Shown: positions 1 through 7,757 of the stretch, piece after piece
How positions within the stretch are numbered: position 1 is the stretch's first letter
How the letters are laid out: every line of letters begins with the position of its first letter
DNA from: Herbaspirillum rhizosphaerae_A
GTDB taxonomy: Bacteria > Pseudomonadota > Gammaproteobacteria > Burkholderiales > Burkholderiaceae_D
Direction: 5' to 3'
NCBI RefSeq assembly: GCF_046025915.1
Contig: NZ_JAQQFR010000003.1
Location: forward strand, 186,001 to 250,000
DNA: 64,000 bases
Translations under genes and position numbers: made by a program
The notes under the pieces: model-generated
Told to the model about the DNA's origin: nothing
The model's input: the letters and a program-made list of their open reading frames with translations, nothing else
Database searches by the model: none

Positions 1-212
1 CAGCCCAGTATCGCCGGTCCGAATTTCGGAATCAGCAGGGCCACGGCAAACATGCCCAGCGCATGCACCATCTGATAGATGACGGCGGTTTGCCAGATCG
101 CCAGCATGTCGGCGTCGAGGATTTGTTTCAGCCCATGCGCGCCGAAAGCACCGGCACCCACAGCGATGAACATGTTGATGCCAGCCAGAATGACGAGAAG
201 ACGTTCGCTCAT
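1..212 (-). CDS. DUF423 family small membrane protein (partial, C-terminus outside window)
   Basis: The visible 70 residues begin MSERLLVILAGINMFIAVGA and continue with GAFGAHGLK, the N-terminal signature of the DUF423 (YgdD-like) family of small inner-membrane proteins. Two hydrophobic segments are visible, roughly residues 4-24 and 44-65. The family has no established biochemical function. The gene reads leftwards out of the window, so its end cannot be judged. The ATG at 212 is the first residue of the conserved family start. Confidence 0.8.
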   Translation of the reverse strand, partial: MSERLLVILAGINMFIAVGAGAFGAHGLKQILDADMLAIWQTAVIYQMVHALGMFAVALLIPKFGPAILG

Positions 213-349
213 AAGTGATTCCCTAAATTGATCTGCGGGTATTGTAATTGTTCTGCGTTCGCGAGCGATGCAGTCGGCGTCGGATCTGTTGCGACGCTTC
301 CAACTTGACGCAGTACGGCCGACGGAAGTGGGTAGTACTGCATCCTTTT

Positions 350-1342
350 TCAGGTACCAAAGATCGGCAGCAGGCGCATGATGGATTCACGCCATTCGCG
401 CGGCTCCGGCTGGCCGTTGTCTTTCTTGCTGAGGAAGCTGGCGATATGCATGCCCTGGCGATTGAACAGTTCGAGCGAGGTGATAATGCCGTCGGTAGTC
501 GGTTTCTTTGCCACCCAGACCGAGTCGATGTGGTCTTCGCGCAGCGACATGCGAAAGCCCGAGTTCATGATTTTCAGGCGCGAATCCTTGAACCCGATGT
601 TTTTGATCTTGCCGTAGTAGGCCTGCACGATGCCGGCATTGCCGACTTGCGCCATGATGGCGGTGCCGAACTCCGTCATGCGCTGCAGGATGATACGCGC
701 CGAGTCATTGGCGACCTGATACGCGAAGGCCTTGCCGGCCAGACGCAGCTTGCGCAAGCGTTGTTGATCGAATGCTTCCTGCCGCTGGACGAAATCGTTG
801 TGGTTGTGCGTGTGCGCCCAATCGGCACGCAGCGCATCGATATCAATTTCTTTGCGGGTATCGGCTTTGTCCTCAAGTGGGTGCACAAGCTGCAGAGGTG
901 AGGTTTGATCGGCGGCGGCGTGTTCACTGACAAGCTTCCGAAAAGCGGCGATGTCAGCGGTTTCGCGCAGGACGATCTTGTGCAGCATGTTGCCGTAGCG
1001 ATCGAAGAACTGGAAGCTGTGCTGTTTGTTGCCGCTGCACTCGTCGTGTTCTTCCAGCGCGTAGCCGTGTTCCCATTGCGGATAGAAGATGCGCAGATGC
1101 ATGGCCTCGGCGGGTGCAAATTCGATTTCGTTCTGCACATAGAGTGCACCGCTGACATTGTCTTTTTCCAGCAGGGCGGACGAGTTGCGGGTGACTTCTG
1201 TGAGGTTGCCGAGTGCTGCAAGACGGTTGAGCAGCGGTGCAAATTCACCTTGCAGTCGGGTGGCTTGCGGATGCAGCGCGATGCGTTGCACGTCTGTCAG
1301 GTTGGGGAGTTGCTGATCGTCGAGAGGGCGCAGACGCATCAT
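350..1342 (-). CDS. hmuS: Haem-degrading/haem-trafficking protein, HmuS/ChuS family
   Basis: The 330-residue product matches the two-repeat HemS/ChuS/HmuS family, cytoplasmic proteins that bind haem delivered by a TonB/ABC uptake system and release or pass on the iron. The C-terminal repeat is very recognisable: the stretch LREDHIDSVWVAKKPT followed by DGIITSLELFNRQG. The frame is open back to 1438, but I chose the ATG at 1342 because GAAGGAAAG lies just upstream at a good distance and the alternative N-terminus is not family-like. No haem receptor, ABC transporter or HemP lies beside it here. A perfect Fur box lies about 300 bases upstream (1638-1656), so iron repression is likely. The substrate role is known for the family; whether this copy cleaves haem is not shown. 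Confidence 0.85.
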   Translation of the reverse strand: MMRLRPLDDQQLPNLTDVQRIALHPQATRLQGEFAPLLNRLAALGNLTEVTRNSSALLEKDNVSGALYVQNEIEFAPAEAMHLRIFYPQWEHGYALEEHDECSGNKQHSFQFFDRYGNMLHKIVLRETADIAAFRKLVSEHAAADQTSPLQLVHPLEDKADTRKEIDIDALRADWAHTHNHNDFVQRQEAFDQQRLRKLRLAGKAFAYQVANDSARIILQRMTEFGTAIMAQVGNAGIVQAYYGKIKNIGFKDSRLKIMNSGFRMSLREDHIDSVWVAKKPTTDGIITSLELFNRQGMHIASFLSKKDNGQPEPREWRESIMRLLPIFGT

Positions 1343-1637
1343 GATCTTTCCTTCGTTGTTGCTGTGTTGCAGAGGGGGGCGGCCGTGATTGTCATGCATG
1401 ACCCATCCAGGAAAACTGAAGGTGCATGGCTTTGGCATGGCTGAGCGGTCCCGCGTGATTCCGTCCCATGTGGGGACGGGTTGCCGATATCCAAGTTGCT
1501 GCTGTCTGGCATCTAAAGAAAAAACATATCGTCGACTTCATGAGGCCGAGTGAACGAGGCCTTGTGAGATGTCGGCGAACAACCGTAGGCAAACAACAGC
1601 GATTTGTCAGCAAACTCGTCGACGGAGAAATTCTTTA

Positions 1638-1656
1638 GATGAGAATAATTCTCATC
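1638..1656. promoter_or_regulatory. Fur box (ferric uptake regulator operator)
   Basis: GATGAGAATAATTCTCATC is a 19-bp perfect palindrome (9 bp + 1 + 9 bp) of the classical Fur operator type. On the plus strand it fills the 17-base spacer between a -35-like TTTAGA (1634-1639) and a -10-like TATTAT (1657-1662). It is therefore placed to repress rightward transcription into 1669 onwards, and because it is symmetrical it could also serve leftward transcription towards hmuS. Confidence 0.85.
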
Positions 1657-1668
1657 TATTATTGTGTA

Positions 1669-1895
1669 TGACGATCAAAATTGCAAGGACGGTCATAGTC
1701 TTTTACAAAAGTTGGCGGCGCTGTCAGCTTTGCTTATCCAGCGCGTCGTCAGCTGTTAGAAAAGTGTTGAGGATGTGTCATTGTGTAATTGTTCTGGAGG
1801 CGGATGGTGCGCTGCGATAAAGTGAACCTGTCTCCTCCAACTCCTCCCTGGATTGGATTTAGCCTCCGACCTGCAAAGTTCGGGGGCTTTTTTTT
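1669..1895 (+). ncRNA. Candidate Fur-regulated small RNA (BrrF/RyhB-like role)
   Basis: No convincing reading frame occupies this stretch. It has a promoter with an embedded Fur box (1634-1662), about 225 bases of transcript, and a rho-independent terminator (1862-1895). Just before the terminator lies a pyrimidine-rich segment, 1831-1850, with two CTCCTCC motifs. These are complementary to Shine-Dalgarno sequences and typical of seed regions of Hfq-dependent sRNAs. Iron-repressed sRNAs of this design (RyhB, PrrF, NrrF, and from memory BrrF near hemP in Burkholderia cenocepacia) shut down iron-using proteins. The start at about 1669 is estimated from the -10; a processed shorter form is possible. 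The RNA itself is an inference. Confidence 0.5.
1861..1895 (+). terminator. Rho-independent terminator of the candidate sRNA
   Basis: GCCTCCGA (1862-1869) pairs with TCGGGGGC (1880-1887), eight pairs including one G-U. Eight T follow directly (1888-1895). The U-run lies on the plus strand, so it ends rightward transcription, although no protein gene precedes it on that strand. Confidence 0.8.
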
Positions 1896-2171
1896 GCCCG
1901 GATTTATTGGAGAGGGAAGAGCCAGGCATCTCAATGTAAATCACTGCTGTCAGATCGACTGGACGTTGAATCTTGCAAAGAGGAACTGCTTGAATAGATC
2001 GATGAATAAACGCATCGCCGCTGCAACTGATTTACTGCACACGATAGGGATGGTGATCACGCGAGTAGAAATCAGCGGATGAAGGACAGGGCGACAAGAG
2101 GTCGGAAGAACAATGGCGCCACATGTTGTGGAGCAGTTTTGAAGACGCTCGACGTGCAAAGCGCGCAAAAC
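1896..2171. other. Intergenic stretch, no gene recognised
   Basis: Between the sRNA terminator and the tRNA-Lys terminator, short open frames on both strands (for example 1789-2082 plus and 1950-2168 minus) have no ribosome-binding site or recognisable protein character. I see no conserved RNA motif in it. It may be decayed sequence. Confidence 0.5.
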
Positions 2172-2203
2172 AAAAAGGGCTCCAATTGCTTGGAACCCTT
2201 TTT
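2172..2203 (-). terminator. Terminator downstream of tRNA-Lys (symmetrical)
   Basis: AAAAAGGG-TCC and GGA-CCCTTTT arms flank a small loop, with A-run on one side and T-run on the other. It can end transcription from either side, and it lies directly after the tRNA-Lys 3' end on the minus strand. Confidence 0.8.
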
Positions 2204-2219
2204 ATCTACTGCGAATTTC

Positions 2220-2295
2220 TGGTAGGCCGTGCGGGACTCGAACCTGCGACCAACGGATTAAAAGTCCGCTGCTCTACCAACTGAGCTAACGACCC
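2220..2295 (-). tRNA. tRNA-Lys (anticodon TTT)
   Basis: The minus strand gives a complete 76-base cloverleaf starting GGGTCGTTAGCTCAGTTGG and ending in an encoded CCA. The T-loop GGTTCGAGTCC is intact. The anticodon loop CTTTTAA gives UUU, which reads AAA and AAG. The acceptor stem contains two G-U pairs. Confidence 0.97.
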
Positions 2296-2362
2296 GAAAG
2301 ACCGCTATTATATGCAATATTGATCGACGGTGTCAAACAGGTAGGGAAAATATTTCAAGGCG

Positions 2363-3124
2363 CTATTTCAATGTTGCCAGTTTTTCTTTGCCTGTCTGGG
2401 CTGCCGGGCTTTCCGGATACTTCGCAATCAGCGCATCCAACGATTTCTTCGCCGCTGCTTTGTCCTTCAGCTCGATATATGAGCTGCCGATGTTGAGCAT
2501 GGCGTCGGCCACCTTGGGACTGTCCGGATAATTTTTCGCTACTGCCTGCTGTGCTGCGATGGCGCCCTTGTAGTCGCGCTGCGCATACAGTGCGTTGCCG
2601 ACCCAGTATTGCGCCGATGGCGCGTAACCGGATTGTGGGTAACGCTTCAGGAAGTCGTTGAACGCTGCGCCGGCACCCTTGTAGTCGCCACCCTTGAACA
2701 GGTTCAGTGCGGCGTCATAGGATTTTTGCTCATTCAGATCGACGCTGGATTCCTTGCCGTCGATGTTGACTTTTTGCGGTTCCAGCTTGCGCAGACGTGC
2801 ATCCAGATCGACGTAAAAGTCTTTCTGGCGTTGCTGCGTATTGGACAGCTCATTGGTCAATACTTCGATCTGGCCACGCAGTCGGGCGATTTCCTGGCGG
2901 AGTTGGTCGTTTTGATCGGACAGGCTCAGCGCGCTGTTCTTGTCCGACTTGTTGACCATATCCTTTTGCAGGCTATCGACTTTGTTGCGCAGATCGAGGA
3001 TGGCCTTGCGCGCTTCGTCGTCGTCAAACAAGCCCGCGTGCGCTGTCATTGGCAGGCACGCGACAGCGGCCAACATGGCCGCTGCAGAAACCGATTTGAA
3101 CTTGGTTTTCAGGGAAGTGCGCAT
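2363..3124 (-). CDS. cpoB: Tol-Pal system protein CpoB (YbgF)
   Basis: The 253-residue protein has a Sec signal peptide (MRTSLKTKFKSVSAAAMLAA, cleavage near AHA-G at residue 30). A coiled-coil segment follows (about 35-110) that in the family makes trimers, then a C-terminal set of tetratricopeptide repeats (about 130-253, with the pattern YDAALNLFKGGDYKGA). CpoB is periplasmic and couples the Tol-Pal machine to PBP1B-driven septal wall synthesis. It is the last gene of the minus-strand tol-pal cluster, five bases after pal. Confidence 0.95.
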   Translation of the reverse strand: MRTSLKTKFKSVSAAAMLAAVACLPMTAHAGLFDDDEARKAILDLRNKVDSLQKDMVNKSDKNSALSLSDQNDQLRQEIARLRGQIEVLTNELSNTQQRQKDFYVDLDARLRKLEPQKVNIDGKESSVDLNEQKSYDAALNLFKGGDYKGAGAAFNDFLKRYPQSGYAPSAQYWVGNALYAQRDYKGAIAAQQAVAKNYPDSPKVADAMLNIGSSYIELKDKAAAKKSLDALIAKYPESPAAQTGKEKLATLK

Positions 3125-3129
3125 AGGTC

Positions 3130-3654
3130 TTATTGGTAAGCGATATCAGCGCGGCGGTTTTCAGCCCATGCTGCTTCGTCGCTGCCCAATGCCTTTGGCT
3201 TTTCTTTGCCAAAGGAAACAGCTTCAACTTGTGCGTCGGAGACGCCCAGCAGAACCAGTGCCTTGCGGACGGCTTCTGCACGCTTCTGACCCAGGGCCAG
3301 GTTGTATTCGGTACCGCCGCGATCATCGGTATTGCCTTGGATGATGACCTTGCGATCCTTGTGCGAGTTCAGGTACTTGGCGTGTGCTTCTACCACCGAA
3401 CGGAACTCTTCCTTGACGGAGTAGCTGTCGTAGTCGAAGTAGACGCTGCGCTTGGAGAGAATGCCTTGCGGGTCGTTCAGTGGGTCGGATCCAGCGTTGA
3501 CGGTGTTGACTGCGCGTGGATCTGCGCCGCTGTTAGTGCCGGTTGTAGCACGGCTTTCCACCGGTGCGTTTTTGTCGTCCAGCTTGGTGGACGAGCATGC
3601 TGCCAGCAGCACTGCTGCCGAAAGAACGATTGCAAAAGAACTGAATGTGCGCAT
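3130..3654 (-). CDS. pal: Peptidoglycan-associated lipoprotein Pal
   Basis: The 174-residue protein starts with a lipoprotein signal ending in LLAACSS, so the mature protein is lipidated on Cys20. The OmpA-like peptidoglycan-binding domain occupies about residues 65-174, with the motif GNTDDRGGTEYNLALGQKRA and the closing ENRRADI. Pal anchors the outer membrane to the wall and binds TolB. AAGGAG lies upstream of the ATG at 3654. Confidence 0.97.
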   Translation of the reverse strand: MRTFSSFAIVLSAAVLLAACSSTKLDDKNAPVESRATTGTNSGADPRAVNTVNAGSDPLNDPQGILSKRSVYFDYDSYSVKEEFRSVVEAHAKYLNSHKDRKVIIQGNTDDRGGTEYNLALGQKRAEAVRKALVLLGVSDAQVEAVSFGKEKPKALGSDEAAWAENRRADIAYQ

Positions 3655-3693
3655 CTGAAACTCCTTGTGTCGTGAATGAATGTGAATAATTGT

Positions 3694-5007
3694 TTATTTC
3701 ATGAACGGCCCCCAGGTTGGCTCCCTGACATCGCCGACCTGGGTTGTTAAGCGCTGTTTGATCCGGCCATCCGTGGAGACGATGGCTAAAGATCCGCGAC
3801 GACCCGATTCCGTCGCGTACATGATGTACTTGCCGTTTGGCGAGAAGCTGGGCGACTCATCTTTGACGGTGTCGGACAGGCGTTGTTCCTGACCGTTGGT
3901 CAAATCCAGCGCGTAAAGCTGGAATTTACCCTCGCGGCGCGAGATAAATGCCAGCGTCCTGCCGTCCGGTGAAATCCGCGGGCTGATATTGTAGCTGCCG
4001 CCGAAGGTCACGCGCTGCGCTTCGCCGCCGTTGGGGCTGACCTTGTAGATCTGCGGGCCGCCGCTACGGTCGCTGGTGAAGTAGATGTAATTACCATCCG
4101 GCGAGAAGCGTGGCTCGGTATCGATGCCGGCGGTGTTGGTCAGACGACGCAGGCCGCTGCCATCGGCGTTGATGATGTAGACCTGCGTCAGGCCGTCACG
4201 CGTGAGTGCCACGGCCAGGCGCGAACCGTCAGGTGCCCAGGCCGGTGCCGAGTTGCTGCCCTTGAAGTTGGCCACCAGGGTGCGCTGACGCGTTACGAGG
4301 TTTTGGATATAGATAACTGGTTTTTTGGCTTCGAATGAAACATAAGCGACCTTGCCGCCATCTGGGGACCAGGCCGGAGAGATGATCGGCTCGTTGGACC
4401 GCAGTGCGACCTGCACGCCTTCGCCATCCGCGTCGGCAACTTCCAGGCGATATTCCTTGCCGGAACGTGTCACATAAGCAATACGGGTGGAGAAGATGCC
4501 TGGAATGCCGGTCAGCTTTTCATAGATATCGTCGGCAATCTTGTGTGCGGTCAGGCGGATCAGTTGCGGCTGGCTGCCGAACGACAGTGCCGACAATTGT
4601 GATGCCTTGATGGTGTCGAACAGGCGATAGCGCACATCGAAGCGCCCATCGGCCAGACGCTGCACGCTGCCCACTGCCAGCGCATTGGCACCGCGACCTT
4701 TCCAGTCGTTGTAATTGATCGTGGAAGAGTCCGACAGCGAGTCGCTGTTGTCAATCAACTTGAATACGCCGCTGCGCGTCAGGTCGGCTCTGATGATGTT
4801 GGTGATCTGTTGCGGCGCGCCTTCTTCTCCCGGGAAGGAGGTGATGGCGACCGGGATCTGGCTGGCGCCGACACCGGAAATTTCAAAGCGCAACTCTGCG
4901 TGCGAGGCTGGTGCTATGGCGATACCTGCGACGGTCAGAGCAATGCCTGTCAGGCGGCGAAAACCAAGTGGCAAGGTGCGTGAGTTTTTCATCATCCTCA
5001 TTGTCAT
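3694..5007 (-). CDS. tolB: Tol-Pal translocation protein TolB
   Basis: The 437-residue periplasmic protein has a signal peptide ending near SHA-E, an N-terminal mixed domain, and a C-terminal six-bladed beta-propeller. The propeller shows repeated WD40-like units such as SPAWSPDGGKVAYVS, PAWAPDGSRLA and PRFSPDGNYIYFTSDRSG. It binds Pal and responds to TolA. Several ATG codons cluster at the start (5007, 5001, 4995, 4992); the true start may be one of the later ones, since the signal peptide really begins at MKNSRTLPLG. tolA stops three bases before the first ATG. Confidence 0.96.
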   Translation of the reverse strand: MTMRMMKNSRTLPLGFRRLTGIALTVAGIAIAPASHAELRFEISGVGASQIPVAITSFPGEEGAPQQITNIIRADLTRSGVFKLIDNSDSLSDSSTINYNDWKGRGANALAVGSVQRLADGRFDVRYRLFDTIKASQLSALSFGSQPQLIRLTAHKIADDIYEKLTGIPGIFSTRIAYVTRSGKEYRLEVADADGEGVQVALRSNEPIISPAWSPDGGKVAYVSFEAKKPVIYIQNLVTRQRTLVANFKGSNSAPAWAPDGSRLAVALTRDGLTQVYIINADGSGLRRLTNTAGIDTEPRFSPDGNYIYFTSDRSGGPQIYKVSPNGGEAQRVTFGGSYNISPRISPDGRTLAFISRREGKFQLYALDLTNGQEQRLSDTVKDESPSFSPNGKYIMYATESGRRGSLAIVSTDGRIKQRLTTQVGDVREPTWGPFMK

Positions 5008-5010
5008 CGT

Positions 5011-5943
5011 TTACTGATCTTTCGGTAAATGGGTGAAGGTGAAGCTGTTCGGCACCCGTCCATCCTTGTCTGGAGGGAAAGGTTGCGATTTGTTGATCGC
5101 TTGCAGGACTGCTTCGTCAAAGCCCGGAATGCCGGATGTTCTGTTCTTGCGGATACTGCGTACGGTGCCGTCTGGCAGCAGTTCGACAGTGTATTCTACC
5201 GCCGGGTTCGCGCTTAACTCGCCAGGCACGTCGAAGATGGTGTTGGAACGGATCTTCGCGCCCAACTTCCGGCCATAGTCTGCCGCACCGCGCGGGCCTT
5301 GCGATTGCGCCGCCGTACCGGTGCCGCCACTGGAGCTGGTAGCCTGACCCATCATGCGTTTCAGGTCATCCTGGCGACGTTGTTCGGCGGCCTTGTTGTC
5401 GGCGGCTTGCTGTTTCTGTTTCTTCTCGGCAGCGAGTTTGTCGGCGTCGGCTTTCTTCTTCGCCTCAGCGTCTTCTTTCTGCTTGGCGAGTTTCTTGTCG
5501 GCGTCTAGCTTCTCCTGCTTTTCCTTCTTCAGCTGATCTTCTTTTTCACGCTCGAGCTTGGCTTCCTTTGCCTTTTCTTCGCGATCTTTCTTTTCCGCTT
5601 CCTTGCGCTTCTTTTCTTTCTCTTTTTCTTTTTCTTTTTCCAGCGCGATATCAGGCTTCACCACCGGAGGTTCTTCGACCTTCGGTGGTGGTGGCGGTTT
5701 GACTGGTTCTGGAACCGGTTGCGGCGTCGGTTTCGGTGGTTCCGGTTCCGGCTCGGGTTGTGGCAGGGGAGCGGCTTCCTTGACGTTCGGATCCCAGATT
5801 TCCGCTTCGACGGTCAGCGGTGTCTGGCTTTGCCAGCTGATGCCGAACCAGAGAAAAGCCAGCAAGGCCATATGCACCACCACCGCCAGCGTGATGGCGC
5901 GCCAGCGGCCCGGTTGTCTTGGTACTTGGTAAGGAGAGCTCAT
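5011..5943 (-). CDS. tolA: TolA, energy-transducing protein of the Tol-Pal system
   Basis: The 310-residue protein has one N-terminal membrane helix (about residues 15-38) and a proline-rich stretch with repeated PEPEP. Next comes a long lysine/glutamate/alanine-rich coiled coil (about 90-200) that spans the periplasm. A TonB-like C-terminal domain (about 215-310) contains AVEYTVELLPDGTVRSI. TolA carries proton-motive force from TolQR to TolB/Pal and is also a common colicin and phage receptor. I chose ATG 5943 (MSSPYQVPRQ) rather than the upstream frame start at 5997, because the latter would overlap tolR. Confidence 0.93.
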   Translation of the reverse strand: MSSPYQVPRQPGRWRAITLAVVVHMALLAFLWFGISWQSQTPLTVEAEIWDPNVKEAAPLPQPEPEPEPPKPTPQPVPEPVKPPPPPKVEEPPVVKPDIALEKEKEKEKEKKRKEAEKKDREEKAKEAKLEREKEDQLKKEKQEKLDADKKLAKQKEDAEAKKKADADKLAAEKKQKQQAADNKAAEQRRQDDLKRMMGQATSSSGGTGTAAQSQGPRGAADYGRKLGAKIRSNTIFDVPGELSANPAVEYTVELLPDGTVRSIRKNRTSGIPGFDEAVLQAINKSQPFPPDKDGRVPNSFTFTHLPKDQ

Positions 5944-5944
5944 A

Positions 5945-6373
5945 TTACTTTGTTGCCAGTCCCACGCGTGTGATGCCCAGCTTCTTGGCGGACGCAATGG
6001 CCTGAATCACTTCGTCGTACTTGATATCTTTGTCGGCGGAAATCATCACCGGCATATCCGGGCTGTCCGCATGCAGGGCCTGCAGTTTTTGCGCCAGATC
6101 GTTGCGGCTGCTCGCCGTCTGCGTCTCACCGCGCTTGGGGCCGTTGACCTTGATGGTGGCCTTGGCGTCTGGCTTCAACGCGATCTCGATGTATTCGTTC
6201 GGCGGCACGGTCGACTTGCCGGCGGTCGGCAGGTTGATGACGCTCGGGTCATTCACCGGTGCGGCCACCATGAAGATGATCAGCAGCACCAGCATCACGT
6301 CGATGTATGGCACGACGTTGATTTCCGATTTGAACTTGCGGGGGCGTCCCCCGCGCATGGATGAACCGGCCAT
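5945..6373 (-). CDS. tolR: TolR, Tol-Pal motor subunit (ExbD family)
   Basis: The 142-residue protein has the ExbD/TolR hallmark EINVVPYIDVMLVLLIIFMV, which carries the proton-coupling aspartate of the single membrane helix (Asp25 of this numbering), and a periplasmic C-terminal domain. Its ATG overlaps the tolQ stop in TAATG, so translation is coupled. It works with TolQ as the proton-driven motor for TolA. Confidence 0.97.
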   Translation of the reverse strand: MAGSSMRGGRPRKFKSEINVVPYIDVMLVLLIIFMVAAPVNDPSVINLPTAGKSTVPPNEYIEIALKPDAKATIKVNGPKRGETQTASSRNDLAQKLQALHADSPDMPVMISADKDIKYDEVIQAIASAKKLGITRVGLATK

Positions 6374-7074
6374 TAGCGTGCCTGACGTTGCAAGATATTG
6401 GAGAACTCTTCGATGAAGCTTTCAAAGCGGATCGCCAGGCGGTCGATGTCGTGTGAATAGCGGTTGTAGGCAATCACAGCAGGAATCGCGGCAAAGAGAC
6501 CGATCGCAGTCGCGATCAGCGCTTCGGCAATGCCGGGAGCGACCGCAGCAAGCGTTGCTTGTTGCACATTGGCAAGGCCGCGGAAGGCATTCATGATGCC
6601 CCATACGGTGCCGAACAGACCAACATAGGGAGACACCGAACCGACTGACGCCAGGAAGGCCAGGTGCGATTCCAGCGCATCCATTTCGCGCTGGTAGGCT
6701 GCGCGCATGGCGCGGCGGGCACCGTCCAGCAAACCGGTCGAATCGATCGTGGCGCCTTTGCCGACTTGTGCTTTGGCTTTGTTGAATTCGCCCATGCCGG
6801 CCTGGAAGATGCGTTCCAGCGCACCGCCGTGGCCGCCGCCCTTGCGGCGGTTGGACAGCGTGTCCTGATACAGCGCGATCAGATTGCCGCCGGACCAGAA
6901 CGAGCGTTCAAACTCTTCGGTCTGGATGCGCGAACTGCGGATCGTGAACATCTTGCGGAAGATGTAGGTCCAGCTGAAAATCGACGCCGACAACAAGAGC
7001 AACATGACAAGTTGCACAATGATGGAAGCATTGGCGATCAGGGTAACGAAGGATAGATCTTGAGTGACATTCAT
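6373..7074 (-). CDS. tolQ: TolQ, Tol-Pal motor subunit (ExbB family)
   Basis: The 233-residue inner-membrane protein has three predicted membrane segments (about 15-38, 135-160 and 170-195). The conserved MotA/TolQ/ExbB region includes VSPYVGLFGTVWGIMNAFRGL and IAEALIATAIGLFAAIPAVIAYN. It forms the channel with TolR. First gene of the tightly packed tolQ-tolR-tolA-tolB-pal-cpoB series. Confidence 0.97.
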   Translation of the reverse strand: MNVTQDLSFVTLIANASIIVQLVMLLLLSASIFSWTYIFRKMFTIRSSRIQTEEFERSFWSGGNLIALYQDTLSNRRKGGGHGGALERIFQAGMGEFNKAKAQVGKGATIDSTGLLDGARRAMRAAYQREMDALESHLAFLASVGSVSPYVGLFGTVWGIMNAFRGLANVQQATLAAVAPGIAEALIATAIGLFAAIPAVIAYNRYSHDIDRLAIRFESFIEEFSNILQRQAR

Positions 7075-7236
7075 GGGGGCGTGAGGGTCGGAGGTTCAGT
7101 CAGAGATGGTCAATTGTACGTGCAAATTTTTTCAATCCCGTTGCGGCAGGTGTAAAGATGCCGCTGCGATCATGGGTTGCAGGCTTGATGGGCAAGCTTG
7201 AATCACAAGCCGTGCAGATGTTGAATAGATGGCGAA

Positions 7237-7740
7237 TTATAAATTTTCCTTGAAGCGCGCCAGCATTTTTTCCGGAATGGCCTGAGGCCGGAAGCTCGCC
7301 GCGTTGACGCAGACGATGGTGATGCGGCCGCGCGCCAATAATGTTTGTTGTGTTCCCTGCAGCGTTCCCTGCGATGTTTTCTCGATGCGCCACGCTTCCT
7401 GAACGAAAGCCAGCGACGCGTTGCGGAACTGTTCGACCACGACGGTCAATTTCAGTTCATCGTCGAGTCGCGCAGGCGAAAAGTAATCCACCGCGGTGCT
7501 CTTGACCACGAAGATCAGACCCGAGGATTCTGCCAGTGCTTGCTGGGAATAACCAAGCGCACGCAGCCATTCGGTGCGCGCGCGTTCGAAGAACTTGAGA
7601 TAGTTGGCGTAAAACACGACGCCGCCGGTGTCGGTGTCTTCGTAGTAGACCCGAACCGGCCAGGAGAAAGCGTCGCTGCCATTGTTGCTGCCGCCGACGC
7701 TGTTGCTGCTGATATTGTTTTTATTGTTTAAATCGGACAT
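7237..7740 (-). CDS. ybgC: Acyl-CoA thioesterase YbgC of the Tol-Pal cluster
   Basis: The product is a 4HBT hotdog-fold thioesterase with the motif YYEDTDTGGVVFYANYLKF; the catalytic Asp lies in DTDTGG. YbgC enzymes hydrolyse acyl-CoA and associate with phospholipid metabolism, and the gene is usually found just ahead of tolQ, as here. The frame is open to 7800, but ATG 7740 (MSDLNNKNN) gives the expected size, 167 residues. About 30 residues before the fold are Asn/Ser/Gly-rich. The gap to tolQ is 162 bases, so tolQ may have its own promoter. Confidence 0.92.
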   Translation of the reverse strand: MSDLNNKNNISSNSVGGSNNGSDAFSWPVRVYYEDTDTGGVVFYANYLKFFERARTEWLRALGYSQQALAESSGLIFVVKSTAVDYFSPARLDDELKLTVVVEQFRNASLAFVQEAWRIEKTSQGTLQGTQQTLLARGRITIVCVNAASFRPQAIPEKMLARFKENL

Positions 7741-7757
7741 CTGGATGTTTATTGGAT

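Noticed and set aside
1392..1613. Possible small gene (HemP-like) before hmuS
   Set aside because: The 73-residue translation has no HemP features and no ribosome-binding site.
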